From Sunxiuqinia sp963974515 (GTDB taxonomy: Bacteria; Bacteroidota; Bacteroidia; Bacteroidales; Prolixibacteraceae), in NCBI RefSeq assembly GCF_963974515.1, contig NZ_CAXBDD010000004.1, positions 62,001-126,000 on the forward strand: DNA of 64,000 bases, in the 5' to 3' direction. Position numbers and translations under genes: made by a program. Of the stretch, positions 19,470-28,191 are shown piece by piece (within the stretch, counting starts at the first letter, position 1; every line of letters begins with the position of its first letter). The notes under the pieces are model-generated. The model did no database searches. It worked only from the letters and a program-made list of their open reading frames with translations, and was not told the origin of the DNA.

Positions 19470-20165
19470 TTACAGCGTTTCAAAATACTTTACCTGCAAA
19501 TAATCGGGCATGTTCAGGGGGGTGTTCAACACCAGAGCCCCTAGTAGGATGACTCTTTCGGCCTGAAATTTCTCTTTGATTCGTCTTGATTGGCTAACCA
19601 CAAATGCATGACTCTCCTTAAACAAGATGTTCAGCAACACGCGTTCTGGTTCGTGACGAGGAATGGTATCCAACCAGGGAGCAATCATTTGTCTCACCCT
19701 CGCTTGCTGATAATCATCGGGTTGCTGATCGGGCAAAACCTGATGGCCATCGAGCAGCATTTGGTAGGCAGCCAAAGCTGCACCACACGAAAGGGTATCG
19801 CGCGCCTGACCTGGCCGGTGCAAATAGCCCAGCCGCTCTTCATTAATCGCCAAGTGCGGCCCAAAGAAAATAAAAGCAGTTCCGGCATCCGGAATGTGGT
19901 CGCCAAAAGCATTGAAGCCGGTTTCGCCGGTAAACGGATAGCCAGTTAAGCCACCCAAATGAAAAACATGGCCGAAAAAATCGCGGATTTTTTCAATGAC
20001 CGGGTTATTCAGCTCATCGGGGCAAAGCGATACGGCCGCGATCGTTTGATTCACATCCAGCCCATACTCTTGTGTCATTCGCTGGTAATAACTCGCCAGC
20101 ACTTGTTCAAAAGGCGCTGCATCAGGAAAAAGCGTTCGGATACGCTGGTCAATCGTATTACTCAT
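19470..20165 (-). CDS. LCIB-like beta-type (theta) carbonic anhydrase
   Basis: 231 residues from the ATG at 20165 (an in-frame TTG two codons earlier is less likely). It resembles the limiting-CO2-inducible protein B/C family of algae, a beta-CA-like zinc enzyme group. Seen: SLCPDELN with Cys48 and Asp50, HLGGLTGYPFTGETGF starting at 69, DHIPDAG with His90, FFGPHLAI with His104, and LSCGAALAAY with Cys127. Two Cys and one His (His104 by spacing, or His90) would hold zinc, with Asp50 in the Asp-Arg style dyad. It would interconvert CO2 and bicarbonate. It starts 12 bases after PEP carboxylase, whose substrate is bicarbonate, which strongly supports the role. The family call rests on motif recall, not on a search. 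Confidence 0.72.
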   Translation of the reverse strand: MSNTIDQRIRTLFPDAAPFEQVLASYYQRMTQEYGLDVNQTIAAVSLCPDELNNPVIEKIRDFFGHVFHLGGLTGYPFTGETGFNAFGDHIPDAGTAFIFFGPHLAINEERLGYLHRPGQARDTLSCGAALAAYQMLLDGHQVLPDQQPDDYQQARVRQMIAPWLDTIPRHEPERVLLNILFKESHAFVVSQSRRIKEKFQAERVILLGALVLNTPLNMPDYLQVKYFETL

Positions 20166-20177
20166 TTTCAATCGTTT

Positions 20178-22949
20178 CTATCCGGTTGAACCAAGCGCGT
20201 TGGCAATCGCGTTGACGCATTGGAGCAAAGCAAAAAGGTGTTCATCTTCTCCGGGCAATTGCTTGCTTCGGCTGTTACGCCACTTTCGGAGCAACTCTAT
20301 TTGGGCTTCGTGCAAGTGATTCAGCGCTTCAGCCCTCAAGAGCGTTGAAAAGTAATGATTTTTTCTCCGTTCCTGAAACGGTTTCTTAAGCAAATCCGAC
20401 AACATCTCGCGGGTCAGGCTTAATTCCGCCATAATTTTGCCCATCATCCGGTCGCGAATCGCCGGATCTTCCACCAAATCGGCATATTTGGCCATGATGC
20501 GTTCATCAGTGGCGGCCAGACTCGAATCGAGGTTGGTCACGACGTACCGAACAAACGGATGGTATTTCACCAGCTTGCCCAATTGCTCATATTCGGGTGT
20601 ATTTTTCGTTTGCATTTCTTTGAGGGTCGATCCCACACCATACCAACTGGTAATGTTGAAGCGCGACTGTGACCAGCTAAACACCCAGGGAATAGCACGC
20701 AAATCTTCCATGGTCCGCTTGCCGGTCCGTCGCGCCGGCCGCGAACCAATCTTGCTCGACTCAATCACATCAATTGGGGTGGCCTCGGCAAAAAAGCGAA
20801 TGAAATCGGAATCGCCAATTAGCTCACGATAAAAGTCGCGCCCGCGCTCACCCAACTTGTGAAAAAGCTCGGCCACCAAGTCATTTTCGCCCGGAAAATG
20901 TTTGTGCAAAAGTGTTTGTGCCGTTACGCTGGCCAGCATCAACTCAAGGTTATAGGCGGCATTTACCTTGTGTGCGTATTTTCGCTCGATGGTTTCACCC
21001 TGCTCGGTTATCCGCAATTTCCCGTTGATTGATCCCTGGGGTAACGTTTTCACAAACCAGTGCGATGGCCCCGAGCCCCGGCTGATACTGCCGCCGGTAC
21101 CATGAAAAAAACGGATGATCACGCCATGCTTCTGCCCCACTTTGGTTAGCGCCTGCTGAGCTTCGTGCAAAAACCACGAGCTGGCCAAAATTCCTCCGTC
21201 CTTATTACTGTCGCTGTACCCGATCATTACATCCTGGTAAAGCTTTTCGGTTTTATTCCGATCACGCTGGTATTTCAGGCTGTTCATCACCACCGGATGG
21301 CTCAGATAATCATCTATAATTTTGGTACTGGTCTGCAAATCTTCAATGGTTTCGAACAGCGGAACTACCGGTAGTCTTGCCGCCAGAAAATCTCCGTATT
21401 TCAACGTCATGCCCGCTTCGCGCATAAACAAGTAGACTGTCAGCAAATCTTCCGTATTCCGGGTCATGCTAATAATCAGCTTGCCAATGGATCGGCGACT
21501 GTATTTGTTGATGTGATCGCTGACCACCTGGAAACTTTCAATCACGTTACGGGCTTCCTCTCCCGTACCCGAATGATCGACCAAAAAGGGTCGGTTGATT
21601 TTCAGCTCGGCATCAAGGAAGGCGCGCTTAGCCTCCGGCGTCGCCTCCATCCGACTTTCCCCGCTCTCTCCGAGCGAGGCCATAACCAGCTGCGAAAGCG
21701 CTTTTTCGTGGTACTGGCTGTTTTGCCGGATATCGAGCTGTGCCAGGTGAAACCCAAAAACTTTGAGCAGCCGTTTACAACGGCCTACATCCACCTGCGC
21801 CACTTCCGGAATTCCATAATTTTCAAGCTCTTCGGCCAAAAAGTTCAAATCCTCCACCAGCTGGTCCGAGTTTTGGTAACTGTTCTCACGATCTTCCAGC
21901 GTCATATTGTATTCCTGACTGAGATCAATCGGCAGTTTATGAAGCAACAGAAGCACGTAAGCCTTAAAAATTTCCTTGTTGTGTTCCTGAAGAATCTGTT
22001 TGCCATCCGTTGACAGTTCCTTGGCCAGGTGCGCGACCCGGTCACGAAACGATTTTCCAACTTCCTGGATATCGAGGTAAATGCTGAGTTTTTGAGCCAG
22101 TGCAAGCAGCTCTTTTTTCACGATGATAAAGGCATGGATCCGCAACTTATTCAAAGTCATCCGGGTTATTTCGGCGCTCACCAACGGATGGCCGTCGCGG
22201 TCTCCCCCAACCCAGTTTCCAAACGACAAGCCGGGAAACAGGTCCGTGTCGTTCAATAAATTGGTATCAAAGCCCGATTCTTTCCAGGCTTGCTTCAGTC
22301 GCTTATCCAAAAAGACAACCACATCCGGAAAAACGTCGGTCAAATAATGCAAAATATTATCTAACTCCGATTCAAGCCGGGGTTTTTCAATGTAGATTTC
22401 GCCAATATTCCACAGGCGATGAAGAATTTGTTTGATTTCGTCGCGGATGTCTTCGCGCTCTATGCGCGTATACATCCGGTTTTCGCGTTTCACCAACAGT
22501 AAATACAACTTACGGTATTCCTGTAGGACTACAGAGCGCTTGGCCTCAGTGGGATGTGCGGTAAGCACGGGCTCAACCAGCACCCCGGGCAAAACATCCA
22601 GAATCTGCTTTTCCGAAATCCCTTTTTCTTTTAACATCTGGAAGTTGATGGCCCACAAGCCATTCACACGGCTCATACTTTCTTCTTCCTTAGCGCGACG
22701 GCTTTGCACCGCCCCATTGACTTCAACCAGGTTGAGCATCTGGAAACACATGGAGAGCAGGTGAATGTAATCATTGCTCAACAGCAGGTTTTCGGCGGGC
22801 TGCCGTGGCGAATTGATCCATGGTATCAGGTTCACCAACTCTTGCTTATCACTTTCGGCTAATACTTCGGCAAAACATTTCAGCAAAAACTCCAAATCAT
22901 CGTAAGGTTTTCCCAAGGCATTTTGTACTTGCGTGAAGACTGATTTCAT
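20178..22949 (-). CDS. ppc: phosphoenolpyruvate carboxylase
   Basis: A 923-residue protein near the usual bacterial PEPC length. The catalytic His lies in VLTAHPTEAKR (His132). GYSDSNKDGG is near residue 578 and FHGTGGSISRGSGPS near 613, the glycine-rich loop that grips PEP. It makes oxaloacetate from PEP and bicarbonate, refilling the TCA cycle or feeding succinate/propionate fermentation. The C-terminus ends in NALGSTG instead of the commoner MRNTG-like end, a normal variation between clades. It is followed after 12 bases by an LCIB-like carbonic anhydrase, forming a bicarbonate-supply and fixation pair. Confidence 0.96.
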   Translation of the reverse strand: MKSVFTQVQNALGKPYDDLEFLLKCFAEVLAESDKQELVNLIPWINSPRQPAENLLLSNDYIHLLSMCFQMLNLVEVNGAVQSRRAKEEESMSRVNGLWAINFQMLKEKGISEKQILDVLPGVLVEPVLTAHPTEAKRSVVLQEYRKLYLLLVKRENRMYTRIEREDIRDEIKQILHRLWNIGEIYIEKPRLESELDNILHYLTDVFPDVVVFLDKRLKQAWKESGFDTNLLNDTDLFPGLSFGNWVGGDRDGHPLVSAEITRMTLNKLRIHAFIIVKKELLALAQKLSIYLDIQEVGKSFRDRVAHLAKELSTDGKQILQEHNKEIFKAYVLLLLHKLPIDLSQEYNMTLEDRENSYQNSDQLVEDLNFLAEELENYGIPEVAQVDVGRCKRLLKVFGFHLAQLDIRQNSQYHEKALSQLVMASLGESGESRMEATPEAKRAFLDAELKINRPFLVDHSGTGEEARNVIESFQVVSDHINKYSRRSIGKLIISMTRNTEDLLTVYLFMREAGMTLKYGDFLAARLPVVPLFETIEDLQTSTKIIDDYLSHPVVMNSLKYQRDRNKTEKLYQDVMIGYSDSNKDGGILASSWFLHEAQQALTKVGQKHGVIIRFFHGTGGSISRGSGPSHWFVKTLPQGSINGKLRITEQGETIERKYAHKVNAAYNLELMLASVTAQTLLHKHFPGENDLVAELFHKLGERGRDFYRELIGDSDFIRFFAEATPIDVIESSKIGSRPARRTGKRTMEDLRAIPWVFSWSQSRFNITSWYGVGSTLKEMQTKNTPEYEQLGKLVKYHPFVRYVVTNLDSSLAATDERIMAKYADLVEDPAIRDRMMGKIMAELSLTREMLSDLLKKPFQERRKNHYFSTLLRAEALNHLHEAQIELLRKWRNSRSKQLPGEDEHLFALLQCVNAIANALGSTG

Positions 22950-23253
22950 ATGTTTATCGTTTCTAATTAACTTTGTATAATTCTTCTACTAAACTTCATC
23001 GCTTTTTTGTGAACATCGACGTATGGAACTCGCCGATAAACATTCCCTTGGGAGCAAACAGTGGTTTCCATGGCTCGTTTCATCGTCATTTTTTTATTCT
23101 TCCAGCAGTTAAACAGCTACAAGGAAGCATCAGTTCAAAAAAAGACGAACTAATCCACGGGCAATCGATAAAGAATTGGCAAACCATCCGCGTCTCAAAA
23201 AAACAAAGCCCCCCAATTGCTTGAGAGGCCCGACAATCGTAAGCCGTATTCGC
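22950..23253. other. intergenic region between the CHRD lipoprotein gene and ppc
   Basis: Holds the ppc promoter region and the terminator of the upstream CHRD gene (23194-23230). An open frame on the plus strand (22973-23224) has no family features and runs through the terminator, so it is not called. Confidence 0.5.
23194..23230 (-). terminator. intrinsic terminator after the CHRD gene
   Basis: On the minus strand an 8-bp stem (GGCCUCUC with GGGGGGCU, including G-U pairs; 23230-23223 and 23214-23207) with an 8-base loop is followed by UUGUUUUUUU. It begins 24 bases after the CHRD stop codon. Confidence 0.75.
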
Positions 23254-23787
23254 TTACTTTCCACCACTAATCTGCCCGCGAATTTCTCCTCCAGGATACA
23301 TTACTGTATGCACATTGACGTAGGTCTGTCCCCACTCCATCTTATCAAGAAGATCTTTAAGCTCCATTCCAGCCAAAGCGCCGACGAGGTCGTCTGCTGT
23401 AATCTCACCTTCAGCTAAAATCCCGTTCGTTGTTCCGGGAATCAGCTGCGGTGGCGGTCCGGCAGGATACAACCAAGCCACAACCCCTCCACTCGGTATG
23501 AGGTGAATGTGTGCCATCCGAACATCTTCAATGTTGGCTACAATCAATTTATAACTGAGCGTTTCTCCATCCTTACTCAGTTGAAAAGTCGCCTGACCGG
23601 TAGCCAAGGATTCAACAGGAGGGACTTCCTGATCCGAAGAGAGATGCGCCCTGAAATTCCGCGTCATTTTCATGTGGGCACTTTTTAGTTCAACATCCGT
23701 CTGGAAATCTTCCTGCAACTCAGTTTTCTCACACGAAGAAGTAAAGACCAAACTCAAAGCAAGCAAAAACAAATAGACTTTATTCAT
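23254..23787 (-). CDS. CHRD-domain lipoprotein
   Basis: A 177-residue exported protein. The signal peptide ends in LVFTSSC, a lipobox, so it is probably anchored to a membrane by lipidated Cys19. Residues about 45-177 form a CHRD domain (RAHLSSDQEVPPV, then VAWLYPAGPP, and the closing YVNVHTVMYPGGEIRGQI). The domain was named from chordin; in bacteria its role is unknown, with a structural or binding function at the surface suspected. It stands alone with its own terminator. Confidence 0.88.
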   Translation of the reverse strand: MNKVYLFLLALSLVFTSSCEKTELQEDFQTDVELKSAHMKMTRNFRAHLSSDQEVPPVESLATGQATFQLSKDGETLSYKLIVANIEDVRMAHIHLIPSGGVVAWLYPAGPPPQLIPGTTNGILAEGEITADDLVGALAGMELKDLLDKMEWGQTYVNVHTVMYPGGEIRGQISGGK

Positions 23788-23942
23788 AACATTAAGATTT
23801 AGATGTATTTATAAAGTTCATACTATCTAAACCCATGAAATGTTTCGAATTTAAGATCGAAATATCTTTTTCTTTGTGAGATAAATCGACACAGCATTCA
23901 ATCCAACAACATACGCCTATCTACCAATGCATTACAAGACTC

Positions 23943-24731
23943 TTACAGAATGGAATTACTGTTTACTTGGTGAGCATGAGTTCCTATAAGAATGACAGAA
24001 GGCATGGGCGGATCGATTCGTTTGAGGTCCGACTCAATTTTTCCCAGACTGGAAGTGAAGAGTTGCTGATCGGGGTGCCCTGCCCGACTAACAATTTGCA
24101 TGGGCACATCGGCCGGCACATGGCGGCTCATCAATTCGTTCGATAAAAGCACCAGATTTTTCAAGCCCATGTATACCATCACGGGGGCATTGGCTTTGAT
24201 GATGGCCGCTACTTCATCCATGTTCTCAAAACCCCCATTACGCTTATGCCCGGTGTAAAACAGAGCCATGCTATTCACATTGCGCAGGGTAACGGGGATG
24301 TGAAAACAGCTCGCAGCCGCCAAACCCGCTGTAATACCGGGGACCACTTCGACACGGAGGTTTTCCTGTAAACAAAATGCCAATTCTTCGGCTCCCCGCC
24401 CAAAAATAAAGGGATCGCCAGCTTTCAGTCTCACCACGCGTTTGCCTTCAGCAGCAAATTGTTTTAGCTGGCGATGAATTTTATCCTGACGTTCGGTTTG
24501 ATGTTGCCCATCCTGGTAATGCTTGCCGGCGTAAATCTTTTGCGTGTCCGGGCCCGCCAAATCCAGAATGTCGGTTCCATGCAGGGCATCGTATAAGATC
24601 ACGTCAGCCTGTTCCATCCGCCGTAAAGCACGAACGGTAAGCAACTCAGGATCACCTGGGCCTGCTCCCACAATCGAAATCAAATGTGCATCGGGTTGCC
24701 GTTCTGGAATTTGGAATTTGGAATTTGTCAT
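23943..24731 (-). CDS. cobA: uroporphyrinogen-III C-methyltransferase
   Basis: A 262-residue SAM-dependent tetrapyrrole methylase. It carries GAGPGDPELLTVRAL near residue 22 and VVRLKAGDPFIFGRGAEEL near residue 100, both family hallmarks. It makes precorrin-2 from uroporphyrinogen III, the first step to siroheme. It is the last gene of the siroheme/sulfite reductase operon, whose precorrin-2 dehydrogenase is encoded separately rather than fused as in enterobacterial CysG. The first ten codons lie in a tandem GGAATTT repeat (24706-24726), so the N-terminal residues before HLISIVGAG look like recently acquired sequence. Confidence 0.95.
   Translation of the reverse strand: MTNSKFQIPERQPDAHLISIVGAGPGDPELLTVRALRRMEQADVILYDALHGTDILDLAGPDTQKIYAGKHYQDGQHQTERQDKIHRQLKQFAAEGKRVVRLKAGDPFIFGRGAEELAFCLQENLRVEVVPGITAGLAAASCFHIPVTLRNVNSMALFYTGHKRNGGFENMDEVAAIIKANAPVMVYMGLKNLVLLSNELMSRHVPADVPMQIVSRAGHPDQQLFTSSLGKIESDLKRIDPPMPSVILIGTHAHQVNSNSIL
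24706..24726. repeat. three tandem copies of GGAATTT in the 5' end of cobA
   Basis: Three perfect 7-base units lie end to end. They are translated in cobA as part of residues 2-9, where the reading frame differs in each copy. Confidence 0.85.
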
Positions 24732-24789
24732 TTATATATTGTTACCCAGGTACCCCAGTGGACACCTGAAATAAGACACGGAAATAGCA

Positions 24790-25617
24790 TTATTCAGCAT
24801 TAACTAAGTTCAAATAATCCAGCGGGCTTGGGTATTTGAACTCATAATTCAGGACATGGATAAGTTTGCTGCTGTCAACCAGCTTAAAGGGTACCTTTTC
24901 ACCGCTGAATTCTGGAGCTGGAATGCCCGAAACCTTCGAAGCACGCTCATAAAAATCCTGTCGTGTGGGATGCGCCGGACAGCAGGCATTGAAGGTTTCG
25001 CCCCATGCCTCTTGATTGATAATTTTCAAAATGATCCCGATGCAATCGTCCTGATGAATGAGGTTGACAGGCTTCGTGCCACTGACAGCATCAACTTTAC
25101 GACTCAGGAAGCGCGCCGGATTCCGGTCGGCACCAATCAGCCCGCCAAAGCGCAGCACCGTCGTTTTGAAGTTCCGGTTTTGGGTTAGCAGAAGTTCAGC
25201 CATCACCAAGGCTTTTCCCGATGGCTTTTCCGGTAGCAAAACATCCTCCTCGGTCGCCTTTCCTCCCAATTCATTGTAAACTGACGTGGATGAAATAAAT
25301 AAAACCCGCGGCACCCGGTGTTCTTCAAGCAGGCGAACCAACTGCTTAATTTGAGCCGGGAAAATGGTCTCAATGAAATCAACCCGCCTGGGAGGAATAG
25401 CCACGATGACCAAATCGGTATCGAAAAAACGCGGGTCTTTGAGTTGCACTTTTTCTTCATCCAGCGACAGGCAGTATGGTTCGATGCCCGCAGCACTTAA
25501 TTTCTTGAGTTTCGAACGGGTCGTTACCGAACCTTTCACCTGGATCCCGTCAGCCAATAACTTTTCGGCTAAAGGAAACCCCAGCCAGCCGCAACCTAAG
25601 ATCGATATTGTTTTCAT
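24790..25617 (-). CDS. YeeZ-like NAD(P)-dependent epimerase/dehydratase family protein
   Basis: A 275-residue Rossmann-fold protein with ILGCGWLGFPLAEKL at the N-terminus (GxGxxG nucleotide site) and FISSTSVYNE near residue 112. The catalytic YxxxK of classical SDRs is not obvious; the SSTSVY segment is typical of the YeeZ-like extended group. Function is not known for the family. It sits inside the siroheme/sulfite reductase operon between hemD (11-base gap) and cobA (58-base gap), so a role tied to siroheme or sulfur metabolism is possible but only by context. Confidence 0.75.
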   Translation of the reverse strand: MKTISILGCGWLGFPLAEKLLADGIQVKGSVTTRSKLKKLSAAGIEPYCLSLDEEKVQLKDPRFFDTDLVIVAIPPRRVDFIETIFPAQIKQLVRLLEEHRVPRVLFISSTSVYNELGGKATEEDVLLPEKPSGKALVMAELLLTQNRNFKTTVLRFGGLIGADRNPARFLSRKVDAVSGTKPVNLIHQDDCIGIILKIINQEAWGETFNACCPAHPTRQDFYERASKVSGIPAPEFSGEKVPFKLVDSSKLIHVLNYEFKYPSPLDYLNLVNAE

Positions 25618-25628
25618 GCTACTCGCGT

Positions 25629-26369
25629 CTATTCAATGATTATCCGGTGTTTTGGTTCCGGCTCATTTAGTTTTTCGGTAATTCGTCGGATGGCATATTT
25701 CACAAACGACAGTTCTTCCTCCTCATGGGATTCGAGCACTAAGTTAGGAAATTCAGCCCAGGCCGCCTGAGCAGTCCGGTTTCCATTAGCCAAAACCGGT
25801 GCTTTGGGCGGCGGAAAATTACCCGAGGCCTTGTAACTCTTGATGGCGCTTTCGCTGAAAAACAGGTAACCGTCAAACATTTCATTCATCATGATTTCGA
25901 TGGAAGTATTTTTATATACTTCAACCGAATGCCAATCCAACTGGTTCTGATCCAGCAGTTCGGGAAGCGGATTCAAAGATTTGTCACCACGCAGGTAAAT
26001 CACTTTTGCACCATCCTTCTGATTGACCAGCAATTCGGCCAGCGAATAGGCGTTCAACGATTTTGGGCGAACAACCCTTACGCCACATTTCGTTAGAATC
26101 CGCTCTTGTTTTTCGGAAAGGCAATAGACCAAGTCGTCCTTTTTCATGCCTATTTTCAAGGCAAACCGCAAGAGCCAGTGAGCCGCGTAAGAGCTGGTGA
26201 CCACCCATTTTTTTTCCGAGTTGCCTATCGAATCGAAAAAACGAACATCCGGTCTCCGATAGGTAATCCGAACCAATGGCTGTTCAATAAATTTTATCTG
26301 TTCGCTAACCAACCATTTTCGGGTTAACGTTGATAGTTTTCTTCCGATAAATATTGCCGGTAGTTCCAT
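25629..26369 (-). CDS. hemD: uroporphyrinogen-III synthase
   Basis: A 246-residue protein of HemD fold and length; HemD sequences are weakly conserved, so the call rests on weak motifs (WVVTSSYAAHWLL, VIYLRGDKSLNPLPELL, VEVYKNTSIE, YLFFSESAIKSY) and on context. It closes hydroxymethylbilane to uroporphyrinogen III, feeding CobA in the same operon. It starts four bases after the cysI stop in transcript order. It may be a second HemD dedicated to siroheme if another serves heme. Confidence 0.82.
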   Translation of the reverse strand: MELPAIFIGRKLSTLTRKWLVSEQIKFIEQPLVRITYRRPDVRFFDSIGNSEKKWVVTSSYAAHWLLRFALKIGMKKDDLVYCLSEKQERILTKCGVRVVRPKSLNAYSLAELLVNQKDGAKVIYLRGDKSLNPLPELLDQNQLDWHSVEVYKNTSIEIMMNEMFDGYLFFSESAIKSYKASGNFPPPKAPVLANGNRTAQAAWAEFPNLVLESHEEEELSFVKYAIRRITEKLNEPEPKHRIIIE

Positions 26370-26373
26370 ATTT

Positions 26374-28071
26374 TCAATGTTTAAAATCTTTTCCTTGCTT
26401 TGTTTCTGTCACATATTCTTTCCGAATAACGAAATCTCCGAAACCTTCTCCTTCATTCCTGCTCTGAGCATAGTCTGCAATGATCGGTCTTAATTCAGCG
26501 AGTATTTCTTCTTCTGAAAGTGTTTCTTTGTAGAGGGTATTCAATCGTGTGCCGTTGAAATTTCCTCCCAAATAGAGGTTGTAATGGCCAAGTGACTTTC
26601 CAATAAAACCAATTTCGGCCAGGTAAGGTCTTCCGCAACCATTAGGACAGCCGGTCATTCGAATCACAATTTCCTGTTTGGTCAAATCATGTTCAGCCAA
26701 AATCGTTTCAATTTTTTCCATCAGTGTGGGCAGGTAGCGTTCAGCCTCGGCAAAGGCTAGCCCGCAAGTATTCAAGGCCACACAGGCAATTGAATTTTGC
26801 CGTAACCCAGACAGTTGAACCGGCCACACGCCATATGTTTTCAAAATGCGGTTCACTTTTTCTTTTTCACTGGTGTTACCAATAATCAAGTTCTGATTGC
26901 CGGTCAGGATAAACTGTGCATCGCCTACGCTTTCGGCCACTTCGCGCAAAGCTTTTTTTAACTGAAGGGTTTCGGTATCTTTTACCCGGCCACCTTCAAT
27001 AAACAAGTTCAGGCTCCACCTTCCATCGGTTCCTTTTTTCCAGCCGTAGCGATCTCCATTACGCGTAAACTCGAAAGGTTTCGCTGGTTGAAGTTCGTAA
27101 CCCAGATACTTGTTCACCTCAGCTTTAAACCAGTCCAGTCCGTTGCGGTCGATCGTATATTTTAAGCGCGCTTGCTTACGATTGGTGCGGTCGCCGTTGT
27201 CTTTCTGCACCAGCACGACCTTTTCTGCCACTTCAATCACCTGCTCGGGTGTGCAAAAGCCAATGACATCGGCAAGGCGCGGATAAGCTTCGGGAATACC
27301 AAATGTCGAGCCTAAACCACCTCCGGCTGTTACATTGTAGCCAATCAGCTTTCCTTTTTCTTCAATAGCAATAAATCCCAAATCCTGCGAGAAGATATCC
27401 ACGTCATTATACGGAGGAATGGCCACGCCAATTTTGAATTTCCGAGGCAGGTAACGATTGCCGTAAATGGGCTCAACCTCGGTTTTGCTGTCTGCCACTT
27501 TCTCCTTATCCAACCAAATCTCGTGATAAGCTTTTGTTTGTGGCATCAAGTGAGCCGACAGCGCACCGGCCAACTCATAAACCGCCGCATGCAGCTCCGA
27601 CTCAGCCGGGTTGGCATGCGACATCACATTACGGTTCACATCACCACAGGCAGCAATCGTGTCCAGCAAAGCCTCATTGATTCCCTGAATGGCAGGCTTC
27701 AGTTTCTTTTTGATCACCCCATGCAACTGAAAAGCCTGACGGGTGGTCAACTTCAATGTGCCATTGGCATGCGTATCAGCCAAGCGGTCCATCTGAAGCC
27801 ATTGCTTTGCACTCGTCACGCCTCCAGGGAGGCGGACCCGAATCAAAAAGGAAAAAGCCGGTTCCAGTTTTTGACGTTTCCGCTCCTTTTCCACGTCACG
27901 GTCATGCTGTTGATAAATTCCATGAAATTTCGACAACTGAGTATCATCGGCAGCAATTGCTCCTGTCACCGGGTCAGCCAGGCTTTCGGCCAAGGTTCCC
28001 CTAAGGTAATTGCTATCGTATTTTATTTTTTCAACTTCTGCCAGTTTGCTCCAATCAATTGTTTCGCTCAT
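26374..28071 (-). CDS. cysI: sulfite reductase, siroheme/Fe-S subunit
   Basis: A 565-residue protein with two ferredoxin-like halves, as in assimilatory sulfite and nitrite reductases. The [4Fe-4S]/siroheme cysteines are CVALNTC (C-x5-C, near 428) and CPNGC (C-x3-C, near 474). It reduces sulfite to sulfide with six electrons, taking them from CysJ encoded just upstream. Arg and Lys siroheme-sulfite contacts are suggested by KLTTRQAFQLHG near residue 103. Together with the siroheme genes the operon makes both enzyme and cofactor. Confidence 0.95.
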   Translation of the reverse strand: MSETIDWSKLAEVEKIKYDSNYLRGTLAESLADPVTGAIAADDTQLSKFHGIYQQHDRDVEKERKRQKLEPAFSFLIRVRLPGGVTSAKQWLQMDRLADTHANGTLKLTTRQAFQLHGVIKKKLKPAIQGINEALLDTIAACGDVNRNVMSHANPAESELHAAVYELAGALSAHLMPQTKAYHEIWLDKEKVADSKTEVEPIYGNRYLPRKFKIGVAIPPYNDVDIFSQDLGFIAIEEKGKLIGYNVTAGGGLGSTFGIPEAYPRLADVIGFCTPEQVIEVAEKVVLVQKDNGDRTNRKQARLKYTIDRNGLDWFKAEVNKYLGYELQPAKPFEFTRNGDRYGWKKGTDGRWSLNLFIEGGRVKDTETLQLKKALREVAESVGDAQFILTGNQNLIIGNTSEKEKVNRILKTYGVWPVQLSGLRQNSIACVALNTCGLAFAEAERYLPTLMEKIETILAEHDLTKQEIVIRMTGCPNGCGRPYLAEIGFIGKSLGHYNLYLGGNFNGTRLNTLYKETLSEEEILAELRPIIADYAQSRNEGEGFGDFVIRKEYVTETKQGKDFKH

Positions 28072-28191
28072 TTTCTCAACTGTTTTTTTGTATTCAAAGC
28101 ACCCTTGGTATTAATACCTACTACCAATACGCTTTTATACTTATCAATGTTCAAATAAAAATTCAAAAATCTTCTAACGTCTTTGTATCCT

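Noticed and set aside
22973..23224. 83-codon plus-strand frame between ppc and the CHRD gene
   Set aside because: Runs across a clear minus-strand terminator and lacks family features.
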